A DNA stretch of 64,000 bases from Lichenostomus cassidix (lineage: Eukaryota > Chordata > Aves > Passeriformes > Meliphagidae): NCBI GenBank assembly GCA_008360975.2, contig CM039182.1:81189405-81253404 (forward strand). The letters run 5' to 3'. Numbering within the stretch: the stretch's first letter is position 1; each line of letters begins with the position of its first letter. Below the pieces are notes generated by a model, which was given only the letters and a program-made list of their open reading frames with translations, searched no databases and was not told the origin of the DNA. The position numbers and the translations under genes are program-made. Shown piece by piece: positions 21,558 to 33,836 of this stretch.

Positions 21558-24500
21558 CTGCAAAACATCAGAACTTAACATTAGGAATACGGATAAAGGC
21601 AACAAAGCTGGTGAAGGGCCTGGAACACAGGCCCCATGAGGAGCCTCTGAGGGAGCTGGGGTTGTTTGGCCTCGAGAAAAGGAGGCTCAGGGGAAACCTT
21701 ATTTCTCTCTACAACTGCCTGAAAGAAGGTTCTAGCCAAGTGGGGACTGGTCTCTTCTCCCAGGCAAGCAGTGACAGGATAAGATGACAGTCTCAAGCTG
21801 TGTCAGGGGAGATTCAGGTTGAGCATTAGGAGAAACTGTTTCTCATTAAGGGTGACTAGACATTGGAATGGATTGCCCAGGGAGGTGGTGGAGTCACTGT
21901 CCCTGAGGTGTTTAAAGAAAGACTGGATGTGGCATTTGGTGCCATGGTCTAGCTGATATGGGGGTGTTCAGTCATAGGTCAGACTCCATGATCTCACAGG
22001 TCTTTTCCAGCTTTAACTGATTCTGTGATTCTGTGAAGATCCACCAAACAAGGACTCACAGTGCATCTGGCATATAGCAAGTCACTGAATGAAGCACTTG
22101 GCCCACGCTGATTAATGAGTGTGGCAACAGTCATTTACCATTATTTTATCAACAATTTATGGCAGGAGAATATTAGTTATAAAAATGCCAAAAGTCAGTT
22201 CATCTAATTTTAGGTTTACAGCTCCCTCCCATACCGAGTAACATGCTATTTTCAACCACTGGCCTTCTAATAACCTGCTGCTGCCTTTATTATGCAGCAT
22301 GAGGAACATACTATGGGTGAGCAGCAGCTTCTGGGAAAACACATATACAAGAATATATAGAAATTTCTAATTTCTACTTCTAGTGAAAAGGGCCTCTCCT
22401 CTCTGCAGAAGTTGATGGCCCAGTCAAGTTACTTTTATAGCATTCTTTGCTTCTAAAATGCAGAATAAACTAAAGCGAATGAGCTGAAAGGATTGGAAGC
22501 CTTGTTGTGAAGGCTGGATTGACCACAGAATGGTCATAAAGAATTGCAATATAAATAAATGTATCCGAATAATTTGATTAAGCACAGAGTAGAAGAATAT
22601 AGTAGAACAATATAGTCCTCCTCATTAGACTCTGGGCATTTTTCATCTAGTGGTCAGTTTGTAACCTATGTTATGCCTGTAAAGGGAGTGAGCTGCACTC
22701 TGCTAGTAGGGAGAGAAACCAGGTGGTAAAATCCAAAGTACTACTGTTAGCCAGCATCAAATGTACTATAATTTTAACTGTACATACCAATGAGCAGGAA
22801 AGCCATGTTAGACCTAGTGAGAAATAAACCCTGAACAAGTGAGTTGTTTGGATTTCTAAAATTATCTCAATAGATCATAACTAATTACTGCTAATTCCTT
22901 GACAGAAACCATCATGAGGGATATATCCATGCAGCAAAATGAAAGTGTGACTGTAGGACAGAGAGGGATCTCAGAGCTGGCTCATCCAGTATGTAACATG
23001 GCAGCACAGGCTAGCAACCACACTATCAGCCCACTTGGAAACCCTGGAAAACGTGACTGTAGAAGTTAAATTGGGAAAATATGCAAACACTAAAAGATAA
23101 CAAATAGAACCTGATATATATTTGTCTAACTGCTTGGGATTAAATGTACAAAGGGACTCATTTGGGCCTTGCAACACTTTGCATTAACAATTGAGCCATG
23201 GATGGGTTTTTCCACTTCATGACATACAACTTGCAGAAAGCACTAGGGAACTAGGAGTGGAATCCACAAAAGCCATCTGCTGGGTAGCCCAATCTGGCTA
23301 GCAGGGAATATTGAAGAGACGTGTATGGCTATGCTTCAGAAACTGGGGCACTGCAGAGGGACTTTCCTACAAAATACAATGGGCAGGAAGGGACTTTTAT
23401 TTTTTACCTCCTTCCTGAACCACCGCTGCTAATGATTTGATTAATATCTCAGGGGCTCAAGAGTTGCCTTCAGATCCCTCTTCCTTCGGGGAAACTTCTA
23501 CCAGTATCTCTTAGGAATGTGTTCTGGCCACCCAAGCATTGTAGCATTGTGGGATATCCTGTTCTATGTCATTCCTGCTGGTGTGGGTCTTTTTGGCATG
23601 ACGTACATGAATGTTTATTGGGGCAAGGCTGGAAAGTACTACTCTCACTACAGGTGAATGCTAGCAGAGGGTGGTATCATCTGTCTCTTTCTCTCATATC
23701 CAAAGCAGTATTTATCATTCCATGAAATGCAATAGTGTTTAGCAGGAATGACAGAGAATATCTCATTCTGAAGTATCCTACAGCCTGGGCTCATAGCCTA
23801 GCTTCATCCAAAACCAGGAACCAAATTAAATCACCTACAACACAGACAGACATTCTAACTATGAAGTTATATAGAAAACAACACAGCAGCCTCTCTTCTG
23901 AAAGAAAGCAATAGCTGTGCAAAACCTGCTGCAAAAGCTCATATATGAGCTGGTCTCATAAATCAAGCACCTCAACTTGCAGACGGGGAGGAATGCCTAA
24001 AATGTTATCTAGGTGCTCCCCTCCCTTGCCTAACAAGATCAATGTAGTGTGTGCCTCCTAAGTCTCACTAGCATTTTGGGCACTCACAGAAAATTATGAA
24101 AGCTAAGACCTCTAATGAGTTGCAAAAATTTCAGACTTAGATGCTGGCCAAGGGAGGCTTTTACAAAGAGCAGTTTGGGTACACGTCCTTACAGTGGAGA
24201 CTAAGTCAGAAGTAGTTGTTAAAATGTTTCTGTGCCTATAATTAGTATGGAAATCAGATAGTTTCATCATCAGGTGGTGGGAAGTGGAGAAGAAGTGAAT
24301 ATAAAGATCCTAGTGGTGCCTGTGTTGGATTAAGGCAGCACAAGCACCACTTTGGGGCCTGTGTTCCTTTTTAGAGTTAAAACATTTTTCATTTCATGAA
24401 ACAAAGGAGTCGGAGTTCTTTGGAATCTTTAGCAGGAACTGTAAAAATCCGAAGTATGTGTTTTGCTTTGGTGTGGTTTTCCCCTTAGAAAGCTTGTTTC

Positions 24501-25723
24501 ATGATCCCCACTTGAAAGGACTCAGTGCTGCTTTAAGCAGTTTGCAGACGTAGCCCCAGCACCCAGCAGCCCTCTGTCTGTACTGAAGCTGCTGATATAA
24601 ATGTGTTTGCTAGTATGTGCCATGTCAGCTATGGCAAGAACCATCAAGTTCTGTAACACTCTGAGAAGGAAGCATACTTCTGATTTGCTTTGTCATTTTT
24701 AGCTCTAGCAGGGAATACAAAACATACTGGCAAAGGAGTGCCCTAAGAAGCCCTTATTTCAAGTCAGAAGACAGCAAGTTTTTCCAGTGGGTGGCACTGT
24801 GAAATAGACTTGAGAGGAGCAGCCGAAAGGAAAAGCAAGCACCACAGCAAGAAAAAGACAAGACAGGAGAATAACTGTTGGAAATCAAATACTTCTGACA
24901 CGTTTACAGAAATTATGGGTTTTCAATATTTGTTTACTGTTTTCATTTCACACTTTCCACGTTACATATTGCATTGTGAAACTGCTGTGTACTGCTATCA
25001 AGAAATAAACATTTTGGAACATATGGTTCTTGACCAGCTCTGAATTAATTTATTTCTTCATTCTTTCTACTACTAACTGCAGCTGTCTATTTCTTTTTAA
25101 GAATATAATGATGCACAAGTGGAAGCAATTAGAAAATTAAACATAAGGGATACCTCTTTCCGAGATAAGTAAGTAGTCATCTTTGCTCTTATCTGAATAA
25201 CAGAGGACAAATACTCTCCCTTGTCTAACACTGTGAAGGGAAGAGTGCTTTTTTGTGTGTTTGCTTGATTTAAGTATACATAAAATATTTCAAACTCCAG
25301 CCTCTCTGGCCCCTTATAGCTCTTGTCCTCTGAAAAACCATTTATATAGTTTTGCAAAGCTCATTCTAGAGTTTTCTTGTCTATTCTCTTGCTATTTGTA
25401 AACTAAAAAAATATATATATATCTTACAACCTCTAAAATAATTTTTACAGAGTTACCACAGAACCATTCAGAGCCATGTAAACACTTTTTTTCAACCATT
25501 CTTTACGTAGGAATACTGCCCTTTTCTGAGTCTTGCCTTGAAACACTCAGGAGCTGAGGTAGATGAGCAATACCATGTAGGCTCCTTTCAAACAGGGTAA
25601 AAATGGTGCTGTTTACTATCGTGGCCCTTTTGGTCAGTACTATTGTTATTTAATCAGCTGGTACTTCATGCTGAATTCTCCCCCTTGTCCATGACATTCT
25701 CATAAGAATCCTGTGATACTCAC
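21558..25723 (-). other. ADCY2: ADCY2 intron with CR1 insertion
   Basis: A 4.17-kb intron, AT-rich, with CR1 at its 3' end (21591-22036) and a short (TA)n run near 25407-25421. No other coding or RNA feature is supported. Confidence 0.8.
21591..22036 (+). mobile_element. CR1 LINE 3' end, plus orientation (antisense to ADCY2)
   Basis: It runs from the CR1 segment 'caacaaagctggtgaagggc' through 'gagctggggttgtttggcct' and 'ttgcccagggaggtggtgga' to 'aggtcttttccagcttt' and ends in the diagnostic octamer tail attctgtgattctgtga. About 445 bp of the 3' end is present and the copy is 5'-truncated. It is a fairly well preserved copy. It is inserted antisense in an ADCY2 intron, right beside a splice acceptor. 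Confidence 0.93.
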
Positions 25724-25838
25724 CTACTCGTAACTTGAAGTCATTGAATGAATGCTTGTTTATGACATCCAGTTTTGCCACCAAGGCAAATGCGAACTCC
25801 ACCATGGTTCCTATGTGCATATACTGTCTTTCAGGTTC
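25724..25838 (-). CDS. ADCY2: ADCY2 C2-domain exon
   Basis: A 115-nt exon encoding EPERQYMHIGTMVEFAFALV, A-K-L-D-V-INKHSFNDFKLRV plus one base of the following Gly codon. The INKHSFNDFKLRVG run is a near-invariant C2 segment in ADCY2/4/7. Two changes stand out against the mammalian sequence I recall: VAKLDV where mammals have VGKLDA. The acceptor is ttctgaattcag and the donor is G|GTGAGT. Confidence 0.95.
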
Positions 25839-27895
25839 CTGAATTCAGAAAACAAACAGTGTAAAATCGTTCTCGTGAGCCTTGGCTGCTGTGAGAATAC
25901 AACCAAAATACTCTGAACCCTTGAAAGTACCTCACCCCTTAGGGATGTCCCAGTGTCAGCAGGCAGATGCAGGAGAGTAATGTAGAAGGTGGTACCCTGT
26001 CCAGCATCAGTTAGATCAAACAATGGCCGAGAGACAGGATGCATTTTACTTGTGCACAACCAGGCAGTCTAGAGGTGATAGATCCATACCATGCTGAATT
26101 TAATGTTTTGATTGTCAAGTGACTGATTAGCTGCTATCTAATCCCACAGGCACACAATACCCTGTGTCTGTCTAGGACTTGTTAATTCATTTTCTCTAAG
26201 TGTCTGCTTCTATTCTATTCCCTTTCATAATAAATAATGCTTGTGGACAGCCCCACAGAGATTCCTCCCTCTTGCTATTGCACAGCTCAGCACCCTTATA
26301 AAAATGCTTAAAATCCAGTGAAATTCAGAACTTTAAGAATTGCTCCACTGATCTCATCTGGCAGATAAGCAAGTACCTCTGGAAACATTTAACAGACCTG
26401 AAAATGACTAAAATACAAGAGGAAGAGGGCAACTCCGCTCTGCCCCCTTATTAACTAGCTCAGAGCTTATACCATATATAAAGGCTAAAGTCTTAATCTC
26501 TCCTCATACATAACAAAGTAACCTGATTTCTAAGTACTCTTTTGAGTCCTTTCAGGCTGATGAGAAAATTGATTTTGGTCTCCCACAGCCCAAGGTAAGA
26601 TCCTGACAAGTGAATGATTTCCTAAGAGATGGACTCATTGATCTTTATGAGAAAGGACTGAATCTTCTCCATTTCTTGACATAAAGTGACAGAGGAGATG
26701 GACAGATGACAACTTCAGAGATGATTCATAGAGTGCATGCATCAGCCTAGGGTGGGACAGTAGTGGTGCTTGCTGGAGCAGCTGTTTAGATGAATGAAGC
26801 CTGTTTCATTTGGAGTTCACTCCTAGCTAAAACAGATGGTTTCCTGTTCAGCTGATATAGTCAGACCCCTTCCTTAGGCACTTAGTCTTCCTTGGATACT
26901 TGTTTTAAGCTGGGGGTGGTTCCCAGCAGTATGTCTAGCAGTCACTCACTGCCACACCAGGTACTGCAGGATCTGTGCATCTTTGGGAATCTGGAAGGAA
27001 GGCTGCTGAGTTCTGGCGGATTTCTTTTGAGAATGTGAACTAAATAACCAACGGAATGCTAAACTGTGGATCTCCTGATGGTGGAAATAACTCAAATGAT
27101 AAATTTCTTCTTCTGCATACACTAGATTTAGTTGTGATTGAGAGCTCTCTATGTCTTCCTGTCTTCAGTCTGCAGTTCTGCATTTTCTTCATCCTCTTCA
27201 CCTCCCCATATTAAACGTCAGAGCTAATTTAAAATAATCCTTTGTCCTCAGGATCCTTAGGGTCTATAGTTCATGTGATAATTGCTTCTGTTTAGAAGGA
27301 ACATGAGTTTAGGAAGAGCACATTAATCCTTAGCAGAGACTCTGTTGATTCTGAATTGCTGTCTCTCTGTCACTAACCTGTAGTATTCTAAAGATCATGG
27401 CAAAAGCAAGGTTTTTGAATAAGTTATGAATTGTTTCTCTGAACTTAATTTCCACTGACTGCAGTTCCTAATCCTACCATATTAAGTAAACTAGAAACAA
27501 AGGAATACATTCTTGATGCTGACTCTGAGGGTTCTATAAGGGTATAGTTAGTAAGGCAAATCAACCCTCCCAGCTTACAATGGAAAACATTAAATCTTGC
27601 AGTCTTTTGTACGTTCTGTAACCCCAGCTCTACTGCAGCATATAGGAATAAAATGCTGTACTGTATTTAGAGTAGAAGGTCTGTTTTAGCAAATACGGAG
27701 GTGGCATTTTCAAACTGCAATGTGAAGAAAAATTCACAGAGAGTACTAAAGTATACACTTGTCCAGTACAATACAATCTATGCTAATAAGAAAAAAAACT
27801 AGGCCACATTATTATACATAACCTGCAGCTTAATGAACAGAATTTTAGCCTTCATTTGAATATGCTTTTTATTCAGCAGGAACATTTTCCTGTAC
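25839..27895 (-). other. ADCY2: ADCY2 intron
   Basis: A 2.06-kb GT...AG intron with no repeat or coding feature that I can name. Confidence 0.8.
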
Positions 27896-28003
27896 CTGAC
27901 ACTGTTCTTGGTTTGGTGTAGCACTCAATCCTGTTGCTGCCATGTAAGTGCTTCCGATGGTCTTTATCTTTTCAACTCCACTGAACTTTGGCTTTGACAA
28001 TAA
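27896..28003 (-). CDS. ADCY2: ADCY2 C2-domain exon with purine-selecting lysine
   Basis: A 108-nt phase-0 exon encoding LLSKPKFSGVEKIKTIGSTY, M-A-A-T-G-LSATPNQEQCQ. The second Lys of KIKTIG corresponds to K938 of rat AC2, which with D1018 selects adenine. GSTYMAATG is the conserved core strand. The linker SATPNQEQCQ is more variable than its surroundings but has the same length as in mammals. The donor is CAG|GTACAG, not a strong consensus. Confidence 0.95.
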
Positions 28004-29134
28004 CTGCAAAACAAGAACAGTCATTCATTATTCAGATCAGCAGCCTTGTTACTCTAACACCAATCAGAGCATCAAGTCGTAGAACAGTTTCTGTGTAGAC
28101 CTGAAATGGCTTCACAAACATATACAGGATGAAGGACTTAAAGATGGATAAAACAATGTTTACAGAACTCCAGGGAAAGGGAATTTCTGTCTTCTAAAAT
28201 ACCTTTTTACTGTGTAGGGATCGAATTTATAGTAGTGAGAATAAATTCCACCTTATTGTACATACAGCTTTTAAAAGTCAGTAGACTTTGCACTCATGAT
28301 ATTGGAACTGGATCACCATGCCAGCCAACAGTTAAACTTTAAGCAGCTTTCTGAAAGTAAGCATCTGTTCCATGCCACTGGAATAGTCCATGTCAGTGGG
28401 ACTAAAATCCAAGGATTTTAGTTCATATCCCAGTTTGTTTTGGAAATTGGACACCCAATGCTCCCCAAATGGGTTTTCTGCTAAAATACCCTCTATAGCC
28501 ACAGATCCACAAATCCAGACTGAGCTCTCTGACTCATGGCACGATTTTAATACCTTTTACTGGTATCTTCATCACTAGTAACTTCCTAAAAGACAAACAC
28601 TGTTCTCAGTGAGGCCTTTATAGATGCCTTTTCACAATCCATCTGTAGTCATATTCTCTACTTGTTCCTAACTTCAGAGAATGGAACATTAAAACTTTTA
28701 CAATCCTTTGATTTGTTCGTGTATCAACTGATCATACACTGAGACCAGTGCAGATCGGGTGTAACACAAAGCTGCATCTCACTTTAGACATTTGTGTTTA
28801 GAACCTGTGGTTAATATATGGCATGAAATGTGACTGTGGTTAATACATGGCATGTAATGTGACTTCCTCATGAGCTGCAGCTAAAGGGCAATCCTACACA
28901 TAGGATTCTCATTATAGCAAATCAAAAGCAATTGAGTATGATCAGTATCTGATCAGTCAGATAAATTTCTTTTTCCTTTAATACTCTCTGTAAGTATTTT
29001 CCATGTGACCAGGCATACAAAAGTTCTTTTCTGGCAGCTCTTCCACTCTCCTCTGCAAGTATGTTTTCTGATTGTTGCATATCATGCGTTAGTAAGACTG
29101 AAACCATATGTCAATCACTGCTGTAAGTACATAC
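28004..29134 (-). other. ADCY2: ADCY2 intron
   Basis: A 1.13-kb intron. It contains a 29-bp tandem duplication (28806-28863). Otherwise featureless. Confidence 0.8.
28806..28863. repeat. 29-bp tandem duplication, two copies
   Basis: Each copy begins tgtggttaata and ends atgtgac. The copies at 28806-28834 and 28835-28863 differ at two bases, so the duplication is fairly recent. It lies within an ADCY2 intron. Confidence 0.9.
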
Positions 29135-29281
29135 ATCATCAAAGTCCGCAATGATCTCATTTAGCAGCCTGAGACATTCCAACCCTTCCTTATTTACATC
29201 AGATTCTGTGTAAAATTCCTTGAAATCCGGAACGGAGGCAAACATGACACAAACACAGTCATATGACTGGTGATACAGATC
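29135..29281 (-). CDS. ADCY2: ADCY2 C2-domain exon, start of catalytic fold
   Basis: A 147-nt phase-0 exon with 49 residues. It opens [20 protein letters not shown], continues [20 protein letters not shown] and ends NEIIADFDD. The '[12 protein letters not shown].EFY' strand and the '[16 protein letters not shown]' helix are the N-terminal part of the C2 cyclase domain, which with C1 forms the active site. In class III cyclases this strand carries metal-binding aspartates only in C1. C2 lacks them here, as expected. The donor is GAT|GTATGT. Confidence 0.96.
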
Positions 29282-32200
29282 CTGTCCAAAAGAAAACAGA
29301 ATAAAGAAAAGAAATCTATCATACCCCGCTGTAAAAAAGTGTCCTTATTAATAACATGCAATGTCCAGGATCTAAAAACCAAGGTGCTGCAGTAGTTGGG
29401 ATGCCTTAAGATGGTGGTTTGATGTTTTTTGCATTTATTTGCATTTATTAATTTTAAACAATATATAAACCTGTTTGTAAAAGAGACTCAACATATACAG
29501 TTAAAAATATTGTCATGATTTTTTTTTTCTTCTTGAACATTAACTCTGTGAAAATGAAATGTTCACTAATTTATTAGATAGGGCCCATCTCTGAGACTTT
29601 TTATGAAGAGAATTTAGTCTGGCTTGCATGGCTGAAAATGCATTTTAGAAAACAATATCAAGTTTATTATTAGCTGTTTGTGTTACTGAAATAACTAAAA
29701 TCTGAACCAAAATCACAAACTTGATGTACTACAAATGCATAATGCAAGATGAACCTGATTGATAGTTCCTAACCTTAAATGACAATATGCCTAATAGGAA
29801 AAAATAATTATAATTTCTTTTGCATAATGAGCTGAAGCAAAAAGAAAGAAGTCATGTGAATTGAAACATATTTATGGCAGTCTGCTCTGCTTTCTGTGAC
29901 TGCTGAAATGAGAGCGTCTCTGCTCCACAGAAAGATTCTAGTGCTAAAAAGGACCACCTCCCACTACCCCCTTCAGTTTTCTCTTCACTGCCCTTGAACA
30001 TTAGACTATCTCTTCTTTCAGGACAAATTCATATCCCCAAACAAAGAGAGAAAGAAAGAAAATTTACTAAACTAATACTAAGAAAAGCAATAGTATCTAT
30101 ACACAGAGGTAGACACAGCAGTAAAAAAGGCTGTTATCTACTTTAATGTAAAACTACCTTCAAGTTGTTATTTGAGTAAAAAGGGATTTCAATACTCAGG
30201 TGAAAAGGATTTGTTCTGTGAGTTCAAGAAGCATAAGATATTACTTCCCTTTTTACTTAGTGAAGCTTGGGTTTTGCAATTTGATTGTCAGTGTGTCCTT
30301 TTGGAAGAATGTGTTGTGCCTGTACACAGATGGGCACAGACAGAGTGGATCTTTACTGCTGATGCATAATTAAAAAATAACAGAACTATGGGAAAACTGC
30401 TGACTGCCTCATTCAGCACAGGTGTGAGGGAAGTTTCTGAGCAAACATGAAAATAATGATGGACAGGGAGAAACACGAGCAGCTGGAGGAGATAAATTAT
30501 TTATTAATGGATTTTTGTGCTCCTGTATTTTCTAAGGATTCCATAACCATAGCATTGCTGAAGCTCCACCACAGTTGTGTGCAGTAGGGATGGAATATAC
30601 TGTGATTCACAGCTCAAGCTGTTATTCTGTTAATGCACTGTGATTAAATCCAGATTTCTCAGACTCTACTGTGGGAAACCCAAGGGTGAAGCCAGTAAGG
30701 AAACCTGGTCTGACTGTGAGTGTATGGTGTGTGGGAAGTCAAGTGGGGCACCTGTTTGCTCTCTGGAGCTGCCCACTGTGAAGGGGATTCGGTCCCAGCT
30801 CAGGTGGTGCAGATGTGACCTCCAGAGTGGCTCCTGGATGGTTAGATGTGAATATTTCATTAACAAGGTACAGCAATTACATTCTGTGGTTAACTCAGCA
30901 TTACTTCTATTTCCTCAAGTCGCCTTCCCTGTAACTTCATTTCCATTTTGAAAATAGCAACCCATTCCTCCTCCTTCCCATCTAACACTAGGGCAATATC
31001 CATCCCCAGTAATGCTCAATAACATTGAACGTGGAAACAACAACAAACGGCACTATTTATAACCAAATGAGTAGTAATTGTGACTATCACAATAAATTTC
31101 AGAGAATTTTAAGGAGTCATGCCTAGCTAATTTATTTTGATCTTAATAATAAAACAGGATGTTACAATTGAGTGAGTTGATTTTCTTGAGAGTTCTTCTC
31201 TTGAAACAGTACTCTCCAAAATGTTTCTCAGAAAATTAAATGCAATACCATTCTAGGAAAGAACAGCTTTTCTTCTTTTAACAAAAATAAAATCATCCTA
31301 TGCTTTCCATTCAATCCTTTTTCCTCTTAATTAACATCTGAAATTCTGCAAGTATATTCCTTTTACTGTCCCCTCATCTCCAGTGCCTGAAGATGTTCTT
31401 GGGATAGAGAAAGCAAACGGGTCCATTTCTGTCTCTTGGAAGGGTATGGTGCTCAGCTTTTCTGAGCTCTAAGAATTGTTGCTATAAGTAGGGTGCTAGC
31501 TCCATCCTGTAGCTAATGAAACAGGATTCCTCCTGCTCAGGAATGGGCTTGCTAGTTAGCTTGCAGCACAAAAGCTCCCAATCACTTTTTACTAATAGGG
31601 AATCTGAATGGTATCAGAATTAAGGAGAAAGCTGCACAAGACAGGTGCAGATATATTTACTCCTGGCCCTGTTTCCTGCTTTTCATTTTACATCTGACCC
31701 TGGCTTTCTCTCAATTGGAAAGTAACCTGTCTTGTATCCAGCATGCAGACTATGAGCAGAATCCCAGCTCCGGAGGCTCTGGTAAAAGCAAACAAACCTT
31801 TATTATTTGCTCTGAAGGAACTCTGCTTTTTTGCGTAGTAGCATTAGTCACTGTATTTCCTGTTATAAGATACTTTTGTTGGTCATCTGAAACTACAGTC
31901 CCATTGCTCCCAGTTAGCATTCATCCACTCACATTGTCCCTTTTCATATATTCTGCCTGTTTTTCAGCAGCATGCTTTGTTTTTCCTTTTCTCCATACAG
32001 CTGCATGCATAAAATACTAAGCAAAGTAGTATTTTGAAACAGAGTATTAATCCATTAGTTTAATCTTAATCTCAGAATCTGTTTTAAACAGGAAAGAATA
32101 TATGTAAAACTATACTAACTTGAATGTTTACAACTAAGGAAAATGTGGACAAATTTCAGTGTGGCATCTGTTGACTTCCATATCCACACAGAGAAAACAA

Positions 32201-33677
32201 AAGCCTGATCTGGCCTAACATCTTTAGGTGTATATACATACACACATAGAGAATGTTCTACATTCAACACAACCTAGCTGACAATGAAACAAATTTGAAG
32301 ACATCACACATATTCCTGAATACTTTCAGGGATTTGAAGGGGCCTTCCTTTGAGAGCTGTGTTTAAAGAAACAAAATAAGGAACAACTTGAGGGGTTTTT
32401 TTTTTAATGGATACCATTAAAATCATGTCAAATCATTTTTACTTCAGCTGACACGATGAGTTGGAGAGATCAGAACATTACAATTTCTGTTCTTAAATTA
32501 ACTCATTCCAACCTAAGAATCTTGAGGAGTGACAAGACAAATCCACTTGCCAACACAAAGGTAACCAGATGGTGTTGCTCTGCTGGGTAGCTGAGGTGGA
32601 GTAGCACATAATCAAGCAAGCAATCTCCTGATGGTTTGCTGTGTTTAATGCCTTAAACTGAGAACTGGAGCTGAGTCAACTTGGCTTCCAGCCAAAATCT
32701 TCACTGCGTTCAAAGGAACCCCACAGCAATTTTCATTTGACGTTAGCTACCAAATGAATATTTGCAAGGAATACTGAAATATTGATATGAAGTACTGATT
32801 AGTATTGCTTAATGCAAACCACAGTGAAAGGGAAGACATTGTCCTTTTTGACTCAGGAGATCAAAAATTAATCCCTAAATCTGCCCTGTGTGCTCTTCTT
32901 TTGTCAGTTTTGGAACATTTACTTGGCCTGCACAAGTAATTCAAACTCTTACATTTAAGATGTCTACAGCTGTTACTCTCTCAAAATGGGTTTTTTTGGT
33001 TTGGTTTTTTGTTTGTTTGGTTGGTTTTTTGGGTTTTTTTGTCGTGGTTTTTTGTGGTGGGGTTTTTATTGTGTGTTTTTTTGGTTGGTTGGTTTTTTTT
33101 TATTACTGTAAAGGAATATTAGGAGCAGATCTAATTTCCAGCGAAGTAAAGATGGATCTTCTGGGTGATTTTTCTGGTGCTTGAATTAGGTCTGTAAGCA
33201 GTGAGTAAACAGGTAATTCAGTGTTCAGAACATCTTTCCAGAATTAAGATAGCCACTGGTTCAGGGAAAAGGTTAATTTTCACTCCAATAAACAAGTTCT
33301 CTAGTGAAAAGAAGAAAATTCAGAACCTGGTTGCAACTCCACTCTGATCATGGAGCAAAAAGTGTCTGAATGCATGAGATTTAAAATTAAACCAATACTG
33401 ATTCAACCATTTTGCTCTGCCTCCTCCTCATCTTTTTTTTTAACCTTCCTTCAATAGGCAAAGTGCATTTCCACTTAGGAAAATTCCACCTTTTTATTTC
33501 AAGGTATTAAGGTCCATTCAGTGCTCTAAAGCAAACCTTACAGGAAGAAAGTGGGAATGAAAGTGACTGTAAATCTGTATTTTCACTGTAAGGACCTACT
33601 GTTCATAACAGCATTAAGTGGTATTTCCAGGATACATTGCTTTCTTACAGAGCAGAGGATATACAGAGACAGCTGAC
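29282..33677 (-). other. ADCY2: ADCY2 intron with T/G-rich tract
   Basis: A 4.4-kb intron. A T/G-rich low-complexity block at about 32988-33101 is the main feature. I see no dispersed repeat or nested gene. Confidence 0.8.
32988..33101. repeat. T/G-rich low-complexity tract (TTGG/TTTG units)
   Basis: About 115 bp are nearly pure T and G on the plus strand (A/C on the ADCY2 transcript strand), with recurring ggttggtt and gttttttt blocks. It is a degenerate simple repeat. A shorter relative, ttttttttttggttggttgg, lies at about 34370-34393. Confidence 0.85.
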
Positions 33678-33836
33678 CTCATTCTTCAGGTTTCTTGCCA
33701 AGAAGTGTTCAGCTACGTGGGCTGGAAGCACATTCTCCAGAAGCACCCGATTTAAGTTCTCCATGGTTTCAATCTCCTCCCGCTCTTTTTTGAACTTGTT
33801 CTTCCACAGGAAGTCTAACCTACAGTAATATTCATT
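33678..33836 (-). CDS. ADCY2: ADCY2 exon joining TM12 to the C2 domain
   Basis: A 159-nt phase-0 exon, 53 residues: NEYYCRLDFLWKNKFKKERE, E-I-E-T-M-ENLNRVLLENVLPAH, VAEHFLARNLKNE. It holds the cytoplasmic helix that leaves the second membrane cassette (signal helix with a charged KKEREEIE stretch) and the 'NVLPAHVAEHFL' start of C2. The donor GAG|GTCAGC departs from the usual GTRAGT. The acceptor is cttgtaacag. Confidence 0.95.
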
